DNA of 64,000 bases from Bacteroidales bacterium (GCA_016285515.1 JAEEQW010000002.1:62001-126000); one strand, 5' to 3'; shown: positions 15,207 through 25,547, counted from the first letter of the stretch. Notes: generated from the letters alone by a model not told the origin. Made by a program: numbers and translations.

Positions 15207-16790
15207 CTAATTGTTTAATTCAATATCGTTGAATTTTATCCTGGATCTGAGAGATACGTCGAGAGCGCCATCATACCGTATCTTTACATACTCCTCACCT
15301 GCGGTAGTGTTAATCCTGCCGACCAAGTATATCATACGCGCGTCATTGATTTCCATGGTCTTTTCAGGAGTCAGGTTCCATGTCAAACTTGAAATCGTAG
15401 GTGAAATCACATCATGCGTATCCGAATCCACGACGGCAGATTTGATATTAACCATCTCTCCGAAAGCCGTATCTATCACATTGAGGGTACTGTCAAGAAA
15501 TACAAACATCATCGACAAATCCATAGGTATTGAATTTTCTATGTCAATAAAGATATCACAGTTATCAATCATATTCATCATCCTTGCTGTCGATTCTTCC
15601 AGTCCCAATCCATTAAAAGACAATGTATCAGTGACTTCTGTTTCACCAATTCTGAGTTGCATTGGAACTTCAACAGAAACGCCACTGTAAATCCGGGAGT
15701 TACTGGTCATATAGTCCTTGATGTTATCTTCCACCGTTTCGAGTTTAATCGCAAAATCCAGTCTGTTGGCTTCGAATGCAAACAAATCCGGAGGCACATC
15801 CAATGAAATCTCGTCAATCACGTATTCTTCGAATTGTGACGGGCATTTGAATTCAAACATCTCACCAGGTTCGATGAGGCTAAGTGTTGCCCCCGAAGCA
15901 TTCGACAGGTTGAGTTCATCGAAAGTGAGTTTGAAGGCTGAACCCACGTTCGTCACAAGATTAACCAGCAGTTTCGTCCCATAGAATGCCCAATCATCAA
16001 CTGGTATCTCAAAATCAAAATCCATACTGTTGGCGTATGTATAGCTCAATCCGCTGAAATCGCCAAACATTCTGTCGATGCCAAAACCGGAGAATGAGAC
16101 ATCCATACCGAAACTGACAGTATCAGCAGGACAAGGCCCCACAACAGTAAGCGTAAGGTCAGACACGAAGATCATTTCACTTCCATCGGTAGGAAAAAAA
16201 CCGAAATCCGCCATAGAGATATTAACTGAATTGGAGTCCTTGCCAAATTTACAGGAAAACCTGTTGCCGTTTATTTTCAGGTTGTCGGAGAACACAACAA
16301 TACTCCAGTTCCACTCTTCAGGAAGATCAAAATCCACCATACAGCCAAATGCCCCAGCGTTCAAGTAAAGTGAATCAAGTGTAACGTTCAATTCATCGGT
16401 AAAATCATTCAGGTTAATCAGCAACGTGTCACGATAATAAAAATTACACGCACCAGTACCCGGAATATCCGGGAAACTTTTCGACGCCGAGATATGAAGT
16501 GAGGTGTCAACATTAAGCAGTGAAGATTGTAAGTCATTGAGATCAATGGAACCTAAATTTCTGGAATAGACCAGTTTTACCAGATTAGTGGTGTCATCGC
16601 GTTCTAATAACGAAGAATCGATAAAACTATACAGCAGCCGTTCAGTGCTAATACGCGTATGTGCAAGAGGAACAGCCCAAATGCCGTCATATTCCACGTC
16701 CCTGATTTCCATTTTTTGGCAGGCAACGAGAGACAGTATTAATAATACGGACAGCAATACCTTATTATAATAACACAAAATACGCTTCAT
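15207..16790 (-). CDS. Large lipoprotein of unknown function
   Basis: 527 residues from MKRILCYYNKVLLSVLLILSLVAC (lipobox LVAC). The track start at 16811 falls inside the -7 box, so I use 16790. The mature protein is beta-rich, with repeated patterns such as LTFDELNLSNASGATLSL and IDEISLDVPPDLFAF, and conserved-looking IWAVPLAHTRIS near the N-terminus. I do not recognise a named domain. It is first in a two-gene unit with the DUF5723 protein and is plausibly surface or periplasm facing. Confidence 0.75.
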   Translation of the reverse strand: MKRILCYYNKVLLSVLLILSLVACQKMEIRDVEYDGIWAVPLAHTRISTERLLYSFIDSSLLERDDTTNLVKLVYSRNLGSIDLNDLQSSLLNVDTSLHISASKSFPDIPGTGACNFYYRDTLLINLNDFTDELNVTLDSLYLNAGAFGCMVDFDLPEEWNWSIVVFSDNLKINGNRFSCKFGKDSNSVNISMADFGFFPTDGSEMIFVSDLTLTVVGPCPADTVSFGMDVSFSGFGIDRMFGDFSGLSYTYANSMDFDFEIPVDDWAFYGTKLLVNLVTNVGSAFKLTFDELNLSNASGATLSLIEPGEMFEFKCPSQFEEYVIDEISLDVPPDLFAFEANRLDFAIKLETVEDNIKDYMTSNSRIYSGVSVEVPMQLRIGETEVTDTLSFNGLGLEESTARMMNMIDNCDIFIDIENSIPMDLSMMFVFLDSTLNVIDTAFGEMVNIKSAVVDSDTHDVISPTISSLTWNLTPEKTMEINDARMIYLVGRINTTAGEEYVKIRYDGALDVSLRSRIKFNDIELNN

Positions 16791-16808
16791 ATCAATATAT
16801 TTAAAATG

Positions 16809-16816
16809 CAAAGGTA
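16809..16816 (-). promoter_or_regulatory. -7 element for the lipoprotein-DUF5723 unit
   Basis: The minus strand reads TACCTTTG, a perfect TAnnTTTG, 18 bp before the start codon at 16790. Confidence 0.6.
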
Positions 16817-16937
16817 ATCCATTTTCAAATACCCTGTGTAAAACTTTTGAAATAAAAAAACATTTTTTTGAAAAAAAATTACGACCTTTGCAAAAAATTC
16901 TTTTGTAAAGAATATTTCAATCTAAAACAAGAAAAAA

Positions 16938-17186
16938 ATGGAAAGAAAAGAAATAGAAGAAAAAGTAAAAGCAATGATTATTGACCAATTAGGTGCATCG
17001 AAAGATGATGTTACTCTTGAGGCAAGTTTTACTAATGATTTAGGTGCTGATTCATTGGATCAGGTTGACTTAATCATGAATTTTGAAAAGACATTCGGAT
17101 TGGAGATACCTGATGACATAGCTGGCGAAATCAACACAGTAGGTGATGCCATAAATTACATTGAAAAGCATTTGGCAGAAAAATAA
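16938..17186 (+). CDS. acpP: Acyl carrier protein
   Basis: 82 residues, acidic and of standard length. The phosphopantetheine serine is S39 in GADSLD, and the helix II region [17 protein letters not shown] is canonical. It carries growing acyl chains in type II fatty-acid synthesis in the cytoplasm. fabF follows 31 bp downstream and rnc overlaps fabF, the classic acpP-fabF-rnc order. A GACCTTTG at 16883-16890 is a 7/8 match to the -7 consensus. Confidence 0.97.
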   Translation: MERKEIEEKVKAMIIDQLGASKDDVTLEASFTNDLGADSLDQVDLIMNFEKTFGLEIPDDIAGEINTVGDAINYIEKHLAEK

Positions 17187-17217
17187 AATCAAACTTCATC
17201 ATCATACCTAAATTAAA

Positions 17218-18468
17218 ATGACTCAGAGAAGAGTTGTTGTAACGGGGTACGGCGCGCTCACTCCCTTAGGAAACACTGCCGATGAAACATGGGAAAATGT
17301 TACTAAGGGAGTTAGTGGCACCAACGAAATCACCCGTTTTGACACAACTAAATTCAAAACGCACATTGCCTGCGAACTTAAAGATTACAACCCCCTAAAT
17401 TATTTTGACAAGAAAGAAGTACGCAAGTACAATCTGTTTCAGCAGTATGCCCTGGTCGCATCTGACGAAGCCGTCAAAAGGTCAAAGATTGTAATCGACA
17501 AACTCGACCGCAGCAGATGCGGAGTCATTTGGGGGTCAACCATAGGCGGTCTGGAAACCCTTATGGTTGAAATCAGCGATTTCAACACGGGTGACGGCAC
17601 ACCGCGTTTCAGCCCTAACCTCTTCACAAAAATCATGTTTGATTCCGTGCCGGGAATGATTGCACAGAAATACAAATTTGAAGGCCCGTCCTACGTAACC
17701 GTTTCAGGATGCGCCTCAAGTTCTAATGCAATCATAAACGCATACAGGAAAATCGCCTATAATGTTGCCGACGTGTTTATAGTGGGAGGCTCAGAAGCAC
17801 CAATTTCCCCAATAGGAATAGGTGCCTTCAGCGCAATGAAAGCATTATCCACACGCAATGACGACTATGCAACGGCATCACGTCCATTTGATACCGACAG
17901 AGACGGTTTCGTAATCGGTGAAGGTGCAGGTGCTCTCGTAATTGAAAGCCTTGACCACGCTGTGGCTCGAAATGCCACCATTTATGCGGAAATAGTTGGC
18001 ACCGGCTACTCCAACGACAATGTCAACACGACAAATCCGGATCCAAAAGGTGAATCTCAATATAATGCCATGAAGTTGGCAATTGCAAGCGCAGGCATGG
18101 ACATTTCCGACATCAACCACATCAATGCGCACGCCAGCGGCACAAAAGATGGCGATCTCTCCGAAACACGAGCAATAAAGAACCTTTTCGGAGATGTTCT
18201 TTCCAAAATTTATGTCACTTCCACCAAGTCAATGACGGGATATCTTCTCGGGGCTTCAGGCGCAGTGGAATCCATAATTTCAATCTTATCACTCTGCAAC
18301 GCTATAGTTCCCCCTACCATTAACAACACTTCCGTTGACCCCGAAATAGGTGAAGGTTTTTATTTTATTCTCAATAAGGCAAAGAAACGCAAAATAAACT
18401 GCGTGATGAACAATTCTTTCGGACTTGGAGGACACAACGCAGCCATAATCTTCAAAAAATTCAAGTAG
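17218..18468 (+). CDS. fabF: Beta-ketoacyl-ACP synthase II
   Basis: 416 residues, full length. Elongating condensing enzyme of fatty-acid synthesis. The catalytic triad is visible: C165 in VSGCASSSN, His in NAHASGTKDGD, and His in NNSFGLGGHNA. It lies between acpP and rnc. Its stop codon TAG shares its last base with the GTG start of rnc. Confidence 0.97.
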   Translation: MTQRRVVVTGYGALTPLGNTADETWENVTKGVSGTNEITRFDTTKFKTHIACELKDYNPLNYFDKKEVRKYNLFQQYALVASDEAVKRSKIVIDKLDRSRCGVIWGSTIGGLETLMVEISDFNTGDGTPRFSPNLFTKIMFDSVPGMIAQKYKFEGPSYVTVSGCASSSNAIINAYRKIAYNVADVFIVGGSEAPISPIGIGAFSAMKALSTRNDDYATASRPFDTDRDGFVIGEGAGALVIESLDHAVARNATIYAEIVGTGYSNDNVNTTNPDPKGESQYNAMKLAIASAGMDISDINHINAHASGTKDGDLSETRAIKNLFGDVLSKIYVTSTKSMTGYLLGASGAVESIISILSLCNAIVPPTINNTSVDPEIGEGFYFILNKAKKRKINCVMNNSFGLGGHNAAIIFKKFK

Positions 18469-19229
18469 TGGGTATTTTAAGTCTGTTTCGTCAATTATCC
18501 CATTCCTGGACTTCCGACAAAGAATTATATATAGCAATTTACAGCATATTCGGATTCTACCCTTCTAATATTATGCCTTATAAAGTCGCTCTTCATCACA
18601 AATCGGCACCATTGGAAATATCAGCAAAACAGCACAATATGGTTTTAAACAACGAACGCCTCGAATTTCTTGGCGACGCCATCATCGGTGCTATAGTCGC
18701 TGACATCGTCTTTAAATCCTTCCCTTACAAAAACGAAGGATTTATGTCGGAAATGAGATCCAAGATTGTTAGCCGCTCACAACTGAACAAGCTGTCTATT
18801 CACTTGGGAATCGACAAACTCGTTCAGCATCAGCACGATATAAGGTCCAAATCAATCGAAGGCGATGCATTCGAAGCCTTATTTGGTGCAATATACATCG
18901 ACAAAGGTTTCGAATTCTCAAAAAAAGTCCTCAAACGCATAATAAACCTGAACTTTGACATGCATGAATTGGAAAGCCAAAACAACAACTTCAAAAGCCA
19001 GTTGCTCGAATGGTCACAAAAAAACAAGCATGAACTTGATTATAAGGTAATTGACACACAATACGACAAAAAAAGCAAGGTGTATGTGGTGAGAGTGTTT
19101 ATTGATGGCAAGCCGATGGAAATAGGAAGCGATTACAATATTAAAGGAGCCGAACAGATTGCCTCACAGAAAACGTTGGCAATAATCACAAAAGACGATG
19201 AAAACACAAATAACGGTCCCATAGTTTAA
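18468..19229 (+). CDS. rnc: Ribonuclease III
   Basis: 253 residues, starting at GTG, which overlaps the fabF stop by one base. The upstream helix (DKELYIAIYSIFGFYP) is needed for the fold, so a later ATG would be too short. The RNase III signature is NERLEFLGD (62-70) and the second acidic motif is EGDAFEALFGAIYID. A C-terminal dsRNA-binding domain spans roughly residues 170-245 (KSQLLEWSQKNK ... AEQIASQKTLA). It cleaves double-stranded RNA in rRNA and mRNA processing. The last 15 bases are shared with a tRNA-Arg gene. Confidence 0.95.
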   Translation: MGILSLFRQLSHSWTSDKELYIAIYSIFGFYPSNIMPYKVALHHKSAPLEISAKQHNMVLNNERLEFLGDAIIGAIVADIVFKSFPYKNEGFMSEMRSKIVSRSQLNKLSIHLGIDKLVQHQHDIRSKSIEGDAFEALFGAIYIDKGFEFSKKVLKRIINLNFDMHELESQNNNFKSQLLEWSQKNKHELDYKVIDTQYDKKSKVYVVRVFIDGKPMEIGSDYNIKGAEQIASQKTLAIITKDDENTNNGPIV

Positions 19230-19286
19230 TGGATAAAATGCAAGATTCCGGTTCTTGAGATGGGAGTTCGATTCTTCTTGGGATCG
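19215..19286 (+). tRNA. tRNA-Arg (anticodon CCG), overlapping the 3' end of rnc
   Basis: Folded by hand: acceptor GGTCCCA/TGGGATC (one G-U), D-arm GTTT...AAAT, anticodon stem CAAGA/TCTTG with loop TTCCGGT (anticodon CCG), T-stem GGGAG/CTTCT with T-loop TTCGATT, discriminator G, CCA not encoded. Length is 72 nt. It begins inside the last codons of rnc (15-nt overlap) and is followed at once by a terminator, so it is probably processed from the acpP-fabF-rnc transcript. Confidence 0.88.
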
Positions 19287-19287
19287 C

Positions 19288-19314
19288 AAAAAGCCAGTGG
19301 AAACTGGCTTTTTT
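19288..19314. terminator. Bidirectional terminator after tRNA-Arg
   Basis: AAAAAGCCAGT and ACTGGCTTTTT pair around GGAA. The T-run on the plus strand ends the rnc/tRNA transcript and the A-run ends the convergent ribF transcript. Confidence 0.9.
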
Positions 19315-20239
19315 ATTGTGCAAAATAACGCCTGATATCCTCTCTGTCGATCTCAAGCTGTTTCTTTAAATTTTCCAACCCGTTGAATTTGACTTCGTCA
19401 CGCATTCTTTTGCAGAAAAACACACAGATGTTCTCACCATAAATCTCTTCATCGAAATCAAAAATATTGACTTCAATAGTAACTTCCTTGCCATTGACAG
19501 TCGGACGGAAACCAATGTTGCACATACCTATATACATATTGCCATGCCATTTTACACGACAGGCATACACACCATTGGCTGTGATGAGCTTCATGTCATT
19601 TTCGAGAAACAGATTTGCAGTAGGAAACCCCATGGTACGCCCTATCTGCTGACCATAGATAACCTGACCATAGATGTTGTACTCGTAACCGAGCATCTTG
19701 TTTGCAGTCTCCACATCACCGACATTCAGAGCCTTACGTATCAACGATGAGCTTACAATCTGTCCGTTGTACATGTAAGGAAGCACCTGAATCACTTTGT
19801 ATCCCCACTTTTTACTTTCAGCGGAAAGCAGCTCCATTGTTGAGAAATCGTCATGCCCGAAATGACAATCGTAACCAACTACAATATGCGACGGATGCAG
19901 ATGGCTTATGATGTACTCATTCAGAAAATCATACGATGACATCATTGACAGCTTAGGCGTGAAAGGGATGTCAATCAACACGTCAACACCTAAATTCGCC
20001 ATTATGTGAATCTTGCGTCCTTTGGAATTTATATAATTGAATCTCAACCCATTACCTTCTATTACCTCACGCGGATGAGGATTGAATGTGATAACGACAA
20101 TTTCACCGCCGCAAGATGCCTTAGTATCATTCATCCTGCTTAGAATAGCACGGTGTCCTAGATGAATGCCATCGAACACGCCTACAGTAACTATTGTGTC
20201 ACTTAGGTTGACATTGGTTATATCGCTAAAATATTTCAT
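19313..20239 (-). CDS. ribF: Bifunctional riboflavin kinase/FMN adenylyltransferase
   Basis: 308 residues. Makes FMN and then FAD from riboflavin. The N-terminal adenylyltransferase domain has GVFDGIHLGH (20-29) and VVGYDCHFGHD. The C-terminal kinase domain has GRTMGFPTAN, GVYACRV and GMCNIGFRPTV. It is last in the porW-folE-fabD-asd-ribF series, overlapping asd by 4 bp. Confidence 0.95.
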   Translation of the reverse strand: MKYFSDITNVNLSDTIVTVGVFDGIHLGHRAILSRMNDTKASCGGEIVVITFNPHPREVIEGNGLRFNYINSKGRKIHIMANLGVDVLIDIPFTPKLSMMSSYDFLNEYIISHLHPSHIVVGYDCHFGHDDFSTMELLSAESKKWGYKVIQVLPYMYNGQIVSSSLIRKALNVGDVETANKMLGYEYNIYGQVIYGQQIGRTMGFPTANLFLENDMKLITANGVYACRVKWHGNMYIGMCNIGFRPTVNGKEVTIEVNIFDFDEEIYGENICVFFCKRMRDEVKFNGLENLKKQLEIDREDIRRYFAQ

Positions 20240-21216
20240 AGCAAAGTCTGAAGAATCTGGACTGCATTAGTGGCAGCACCCTTTCGGAGATTATCAGATA
20301 CAACCCACATATTCAATGTTTTAGGTTGAAACAAATCTTTTCTGATTCTTCCAACGAAGACATCATTCTTACCTTTAGAAAACAGTGGCATAGGATACTT
20401 GTTGTCGGAAGGATTGTCAATCACTGTAACTCCAGGAGTATCGGCAAGCAAGTCGTAAACCAGCTGAATGTCAAAATCATTGTGAAATTCAACATTGACA
20501 GATTCCGAATGGCCTCCTGTGACGGGCACACGCGCGGCAGTGGCTGACACCTCTATTGAATAGTCATTTAAAATCTTTTTTGTCTCATTTACAAGTTTCA
20601 TTTCCTCATCGGTATATCCATTGTCAAGAAACTCGCCCGCATGAGGAATCACATTGCAGAATATCGGATAATGATAAGCCATTTCACGAAATTCGTTTCC
20701 ATTAATTTCATTCTGCAGCTGGTCAAGACCCTTTTTACCGGAACCTGAGACAGACTGGTATGTTGAAACCACTATTCGTTTTATTTTCAGTCTTTCATGA
20801 AGCTTTGACAAGGCAAGCACCATCTGGATAGTTGAACAGTTCGGGTTTGCAATTATGTGACTGTTTCCGATAGCGTAACTGTTGATTTCGGGCACCACAA
20901 GCGGAATATCCTTATCCATGCGCCATGCAGATGAATTGTCAATTACGATGGTTCCGACTTCTGCAAAAAGAGGTGCATATTTCTTTGACACAACCTTTCC
21001 TGCCGAAAATATTGCAAAATCCGGTTTCATAGCGACAGCGCTGTCGGGATCTGTAACCTGCAGCCTCCTTCCGAAGCATGTGACGTATTTGCCGACCGAC
21101 TTGGAGGAAGCAACTGGAATAATGGTCTCAAAGTCGAGGTTAAACTCCTCCAACACTTTCAGCACAACAGTGCCAACCACACCGGTAGCACCGACAATTG
21201 CAAGAGATTTTTTCAT
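20236..21216 (-). CDS. asd: Aspartate-semialdehyde dehydrogenase
   Basis: 326 residues. NADPH-dependent reduction of aspartyl phosphate in the Lys/Thr/Met/diaminopimelate pathway. The NADP-binding loop is GATGVVG (9-15), the catalytic cysteine is C127 in NPNCSTIQM, and GGHSESVNVE carries the substrate-binding histidine region. It overlaps ribF by 4 bp and follows fabD by 2 bp. dapD and dapF of the same lysine/DAP pathway lie elsewhere in the window. Confidence 0.95.
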   Translation of the reverse strand: MKKSLAIVGATGVVGTVVLKVLEEFNLDFETIIPVASSKSVGKYVTCFGRRLQVTDPDSAVAMKPDFAIFSAGKVVSKKYAPLFAEVGTIVIDNSSAWRMDKDIPLVVPEINSYAIGNSHIIANPNCSTIQMVLALSKLHERLKIKRIVVSTYQSVSGSGKKGLDQLQNEINGNEFREMAYHYPIFCNVIPHAGEFLDNGYTDEEMKLVNETKKILNDYSIEVSATAARVPVTGGHSESVNVEFHNDFDIQLVYDLLADTPGVTVIDNPSDNKYPMPLFSKGKNDVFVGRIRKDLFQPKTLNMWVVSDNLRKGAATNAVQILQTLL

Positions 21217-21218
21217 TT

Positions 21219-22094
21219 TTACAAGGAATTTGTCTCCACATCGCTTTTAATTCTCCTGACCATACCCTGCAAAGCAGTTCCAGGGCCAACTTCTGTAAAT
21301 GAGCTGGCTCCGGCAGCAAGCATATTCTGAATGGTCTGGGTCCATCGGACTGGAGAGGTGAGCTGTTTAACCAGATTTGATTTGATGATATCAGGATTTC
21401 TGACTGGCTGGCCGTTTACATTCTGATATATTGGGCAATTAGGCATATTGACATCTGTTGCCATGATTGCTTCGCTGAGTTCGTCATGGGCAGGCTGCAT
21501 AAGCGGTGAATGGAAAGCGCCACCGACTTTCAGCGGTAACACACGCCCATTGGCCTTTTTTATCAGCTCCGTAGCCTTTTCTATGCCGGTAATGGTACCT
21601 GAGATAACTATCTGTTCCGGAGTGTTATAATTGGCAGCGACAACAGTGTCATCAGTTATAGTCATGAGAATTCTTTCGAGCACGGATGCTTCCATTTTAA
21701 GGACTGCAGCCATTGTGGAAGGCTCGGCTTCGCAAGCTTTTTGCATGAGCATTGCACGCTTTGAAACGAGTTTCAGCCCGTCTTCAAAAGAAAGTCCGTC
21801 AATAGCTGCCAATGCTGAAAATTCGCCCAAGGAATGACCGGCAACCATATCAGGTTTGAACAAATCTTTTTTAACCTTGGCGAGGATAACAGAATGAATG
21901 TATATTGCCGGCTGCGTCACCTTAGTTTGGACAAGTTCCTCCTCAGTTCCTTCAAACATGATTTTTGCAATGTCAAAGTCCAGAACATCATTGGCAGTCT
22001 TAAACAACTTTTTGGCAACGGACGAAGACTCATAAAGGTCTTTACCCATTCCTGAATATTGTGCTCCCTGTCCGGGGAAAATATATGCTTTCAT
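21219..22094 (-). CDS. fabD: Malonyl-CoA:ACP transacylase
   Basis: 291 residues. Loads malonyl units onto acyl carrier protein. The oxyanion motif GQGAQ (8-12), the nucleophile S88 in GHSLGE, and the catalytic histidine in GGAFHSPLM are all present. It is in the porW-folE-fabD-asd-ribF transcription unit. Confidence 0.95.
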   Translation of the reverse strand: MKAYIFPGQGAQYSGMGKDLYESSSVAKKLFKTANDVLDFDIAKIMFEGTEEELVQTKVTQPAIYIHSVILAKVKKDLFKPDMVAGHSLGEFSALAAIDGLSFEDGLKLVSKRAMLMQKACEAEPSTMAAVLKMEASVLERILMTITDDTVVAANYNTPEQIVISGTITGIEKATELIKKANGRVLPLKVGGAFHSPLMQPAHDELSEAIMATDVNMPNCPIYQNVNGQPVRNPDIIKSNLVKQLTSPVRWTQTIQNMLAAGASSFTEVGPGTALQGMVRRIKSDVETNSL

Positions 22095-22120
22095 TTAATC
22101 AAACAATTATAAAGTACGTA

Positions 22121-22783
22121 TCAATGTAATTCAGTTCCAATAAGATGCATAAATTCCTCACGGGTTTCCTTACGGAGGAAGGCTCCCATGAAATCTGAAG
22201 TCGTGGTCACGGAATTCTGTTTTTGGATGCCGCGCATAGACATGCAGGTATGCTGTGCTTCAATGACGACGCCAACTCCCAGCGGATCGAGTGTTTCAGC
22301 AATCACATTCTTTATCTCTGTGGTAAGTCGTTCCTGAACTTGCAGCCTTCTCGCATAAGCATCCACAACACGTGCGATTTTGCTCAGACCCACAATATGA
22401 TTTCTCGGAATATAGCCCACATGGGCTTTCCCGATAAACGGCAGCATGTGATGCTCACAGATGGAATATATTTCTATATCCTTGACTATAACCATCTGCT
22501 GATAATCTTCCTGAAACATTGCAGAAGCCAGGATCTGCTTAGGTTCGGTATGATATCCGTAAGTGCAGAAAAGCATGGCACGGCTGATTCTTTCAGGGGT
22601 TTTAAGAAGTCCTTCCCTTTCAGGATTCTCACCGAGCAGCTTCAGAATTTCCTTATAATGATATTTGAGTTTTTCGATGGTATCTTCATCATAAAGGTTC
22701 CTCAAACCTTCATAACCCTTATTTCTTTCTTCTCCCGAGAAATCTTCGGCAACTGTATTTATTGAATCTATATTTTTTATCAT
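22121..22783 (-). CDS. folE: GTP cyclohydrolase I
   Basis: 220 residues. First step of tetrahydrofolate/pterin synthesis from GTP. Family motifs are [20 protein letters not shown] (zinc Cys and His), RLQVQERLT and [11 protein letters not shown] with the second zinc cysteine. It begins 4 bp after the porW stop and is surely co-transcribed. folP of the same pathway is at 32531. Confidence 0.96.
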   Translation of the reverse strand: MIKNIDSINTVAEDFSGEERNKGYEGLRNLYDEDTIEKLKYHYKEILKLLGENPEREGLLKTPERISRAMLFCTYGYHTEPKQILASAMFQEDYQQMVIVKDIEIYSICEHHMLPFIGKAHVGYIPRNHIVGLSKIARVVDAYARRLQVQERLTTEIKNVIAETLDPLGVGVVIEAQHTCMSMRGIQKQNSVTTTSDFMGAFLRKETREEFMHLIGTELH

Positions 22784-22787
22784 TTCA

Positions 22788-25457
22788 TTAAGGATTAGTG
22801 TCTTTGCCTGTCATCAACTTATCATTGAAGAAAATCAGGTAAGCCTCAATATTCTTGCTCTTGTAAAACACCGGATAGTTTTCCTGAGATATCACAAAGT
22901 GATAATAGTCATCTGGATTAAGTCCGGAATATATATAATTGTTAATCACCGCGTTGTCATAGAATTCCATAGCCTTGTTGCAATCAGGGAACGTTGACAC
23001 AGTAATCATATCATAATCATCATTGAGCAGTCGTGCGACAGAAGACAGTTGGTCAAGTTTGTGATAACGTATCAGATAGTCGGAGACACGGGTTGAAATA
23101 GCCTTCACATTGGCGGAGGACTTCACGAGGAGCACATAGAAGTAATTGGCCTTGCATACGTATTTATACAACGACACTTCTTTTTTGAGGGCTTCCTGCT
23201 GGGCTTTTTCCTCAGCAACCTGCGCCATTGTTACAGAATCAAGAACCGGTTCCTCTTCCGGAACGAGATATTTCAAAAGGTCAGCCGCAAGCGTTGACAC
23301 CTCTTCACCTGAAAAATCCTTGGTAATGGTCTTCAGCTGGCCAATTGCGAGAGTGTCAGTTTCACCATTCTGGATAAGTCGGGAAAGTGATGACAGATAC
23401 AAGAATCTGGCCATGTGCTTCTTATCTTCGAGTTCAGTGCTTTCCTCCGCGAAAAGATCCACCAAATCGTACATCTTATCATCGAATGCAGAATAAGTGT
23501 CACTATAAAGATTGTCCGCAGCCTCAAGTCTGTCAGTCATAACGACAAGATACGAAGGGTCGCGCAAAAGATGGGCAAAATCACTCTCAGGGTATTCGTT
23601 CTGAATTGCAGCGCCAAGCTGCGTCATACAGGCTTCATCAGAGGTTTCCCGACAATTCAGATACATCATGATGTAAGCCGTGAGTTTATGATCGGTTTCA
23701 GGATATCTTACAACCAACTGGTCGAAACACTCATTCGAAAGTTTGTAGTCGCTCAACTGGTCCATTGCAATAAATCCAGCCTGATACAACGCATCTTCAA
23801 TCTTCTTGTTCGAAGCCGCCATCTGCTCTTCGGTGAGAGGCAGGTTCTGCAGGTAAAACTGAGGATCCTTCGGGTCAGTGACTATCGAAGCCATAGCTGT
23901 AGTATCCACTGAAGTTGTATCGACATTGCCAAGGTCATCCCACGACAGTGCATGTTTATCCCGGAAAACCCACAAGTCCTCATATTTTCTGTCACCCCAT
24001 TTCTTCTTGAAATCGGAAATACCCGCACTAACAGTCTGAGAACCGTAGAAATACCATGACACGGAAGTTCCCAACCTGTTTTGTGTCTGTTGGTTCTCAT
24101 ACTGTGTCATAAGAGAATTTGAATAAGCCCTCTGACGCTGCATTTCGAGTTCCTTATTGATTCTCTCCTGTTCCTCGATTTCAGCAATTATAGAATCTAT
24201 CATTGCCCCTCTTTTTGTAGGATCCATTCTGGCAACAAACTGGAGACTGTCTTCAATCTGCACAATCTTCAAGTTTTCAACGAGTTTGTCCAACACAGCC
24301 GCCTTTTCCTTAAGTTCCACATAATTTGGATAATCCTGCGGAAGGAATTGGATAGTCGTATCGTAATAAGGCTGCGACTGGATGTATTTTTTTGACTGGA
24401 AATACAAATCGGCGAGCTGTTGCGATGACATCGCCTTCTGATAATCGTTTGAAACACTTGTCTGGACACTGAGTGCAAGATTTTCAATCAGTTTGGTAGT
24501 ATCGCCGTTTCTTCTTGCAATTTCAGCAAGAGCAAAGTAAATCTGGTCCTTGTATTCGGCATATTTGCCCTCCTTCAGCATTTTCTGCAATGAACGGAGC
24601 ACCTTTGCCGTATTGCCGATATCAGTACATTGTGCCATCCGTATCTTCGAATTGAAAGTGATACGGAAATCAGGTCCCTTCGTGGAATTTTTGTAATAAT
24701 CCGAAGCCTCAGTATAGTTCTCCAACTCCTGATTTATTTGTCCGAGTATGAAGTTTGCACGTTGTTTTGCCCTACGATTGTACTTGTTGAGAAGAACTGT
24801 CTCTTCAAGATAAGGTATGGCCTCACTGTTCTTTTCCTGAAGAATGTAATAATCGGCATAAGCTATGGGATACTGGCGGCGGGTTTCGGTGGATGTAAGC
24901 AAATCCTCAACCGGTTTCTGAAGTTCCTCCAAAACATTAGCCGCTTTTTCAAATTCCTTGTTTTGAGTATAAGTCATTGCAAGCCAAAGCTTTGCATCAT
25001 AAACAATATTGTTCTTTTCGTATGTGGTAATCACATACTGGAAAATACGGCGGGCATTGTTGAAATCCTTTTCATAGAAATAGCACTGACCTATAAGAAA
25101 ATAACAGTCATCAATCCATTTGACCTTTTCCTCACCGCCGAAAACCATTGAATGCCTGCGAATCATCACATACGCTTTCTCAATTGACTTGTCCATGCTC
25201 GATTTCAAACTCTGAGATTCCTTTTTATTACCGTAATAATTGACAGTAAGCGTAGTCAGATAATTATCCGAGCCTGATTTTATCATATTATCAACAGCTG
25301 TCTCGACATTTTCCCGGGCATTCCAATAGCCGTTGTAATGCGACGTCATATTGTGGAATCCGCGTCTGAGTGTCGTGTCCTTCTTGGTAGAACAAGATGT
25401 AACTATCAGCAGTACAACAAAATATATTATATATTTGAATAAAGTTTTCTTTTCCAC
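22788..25457 (-). CDS. porW: PorW/SprE-like TPR lipoprotein of the type IX secretion system
   Basis: 889 residues. Lipoprotein signal [22 protein letters not shown] (lipobox VTSC), then the family-typical start ([22 protein letters not shown]), a long tetratricopeptide-repeat region (residues ~60-400, for example [20 protein letters not shown]), a Glu/Arg/Gln-rich coiled stretch near 430, and more TPR-like helices. PorW/SprE links periplasmic and outer-membrane parts of the type IX secretion/gliding machinery. Its lead position in an operon with folE, fabD, asd and ribF is metabolically unrelated. The PorW call is from recognisable N-terminal sequence and architecture. Confidence 0.82.
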   Translation of the reverse strand: MEKKTLFKYIIYFVVLLIVTSCSTKKDTTLRRGFHNMTSHYNGYWNARENVETAVDNMIKSGSDNYLTTLTVNYYGNKKESQSLKSSMDKSIEKAYVMIRRHSMVFGGEEKVKWIDDCYFLIGQCYFYEKDFNNARRIFQYVITTYEKNNIVYDAKLWLAMTYTQNKEFEKAANVLEELQKPVEDLLTSTETRRQYPIAYADYYILQEKNSEAIPYLEETVLLNKYNRRAKQRANFILGQINQELENYTEASDYYKNSTKGPDFRITFNSKIRMAQCTDIGNTAKVLRSLQKMLKEGKYAEYKDQIYFALAEIARRNGDTTKLIENLALSVQTSVSNDYQKAMSSQQLADLYFQSKKYIQSQPYYDTTIQFLPQDYPNYVELKEKAAVLDKLVENLKIVQIEDSLQFVARMDPTKRGAMIDSIIAEIEEQERINKELEMQRQRAYSNSLMTQYENQQTQNRLGTSVSWYFYGSQTVSAGISDFKKKWGDRKYEDLWVFRDKHALSWDDLGNVDTTSVDTTAMASIVTDPKDPQFYLQNLPLTEEQMAASNKKIEDALYQAGFIAMDQLSDYKLSNECFDQLVVRYPETDHKLTAYIMMYLNCRETSDEACMTQLGAAIQNEYPESDFAHLLRDPSYLVVMTDRLEAADNLYSDTYSAFDDKMYDLVDLFAEESTELEDKKHMARFLYLSSLSRLIQNGETDTLAIGQLKTITKDFSGEEVSTLAADLLKYLVPEEEPVLDSVTMAQVAEEKAQQEALKKEVSLYKYVCKANYFYVLLVKSSANVKAISTRVSDYLIRYHKLDQLSSVARLLNDDYDMITVSTFPDCNKAMEFYDNAVINNYIYSGLNPDDYYHFVISQENYPVFYKSKNIEAYLIFFNDKLMTGKDTNP

Positions 25458-25478
25458 TCTATATAAACTTTAAAAAAG

Positions 25479-25486
25479 CAAATTTA
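25479..25486 (-). promoter_or_regulatory. -7 element for the porW operon
   Basis: The minus strand reads TAAATTTG, a perfect TAnnTTTG, 21 bp upstream of the porW start. Confidence 0.55.
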
Positions 25487-25547
25487 TTTTATTTTTTCCA
25501 ATTTTTGTCGATATTTGCAGCGAAAATCTCAACAAGAAAATAACATT

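Noticed and set aside
22223-22765. 180-residue plus-strand ORF opposite folE.
   Set aside because: Antisense shadow of a well-supported GTP cyclohydrolase I gene.
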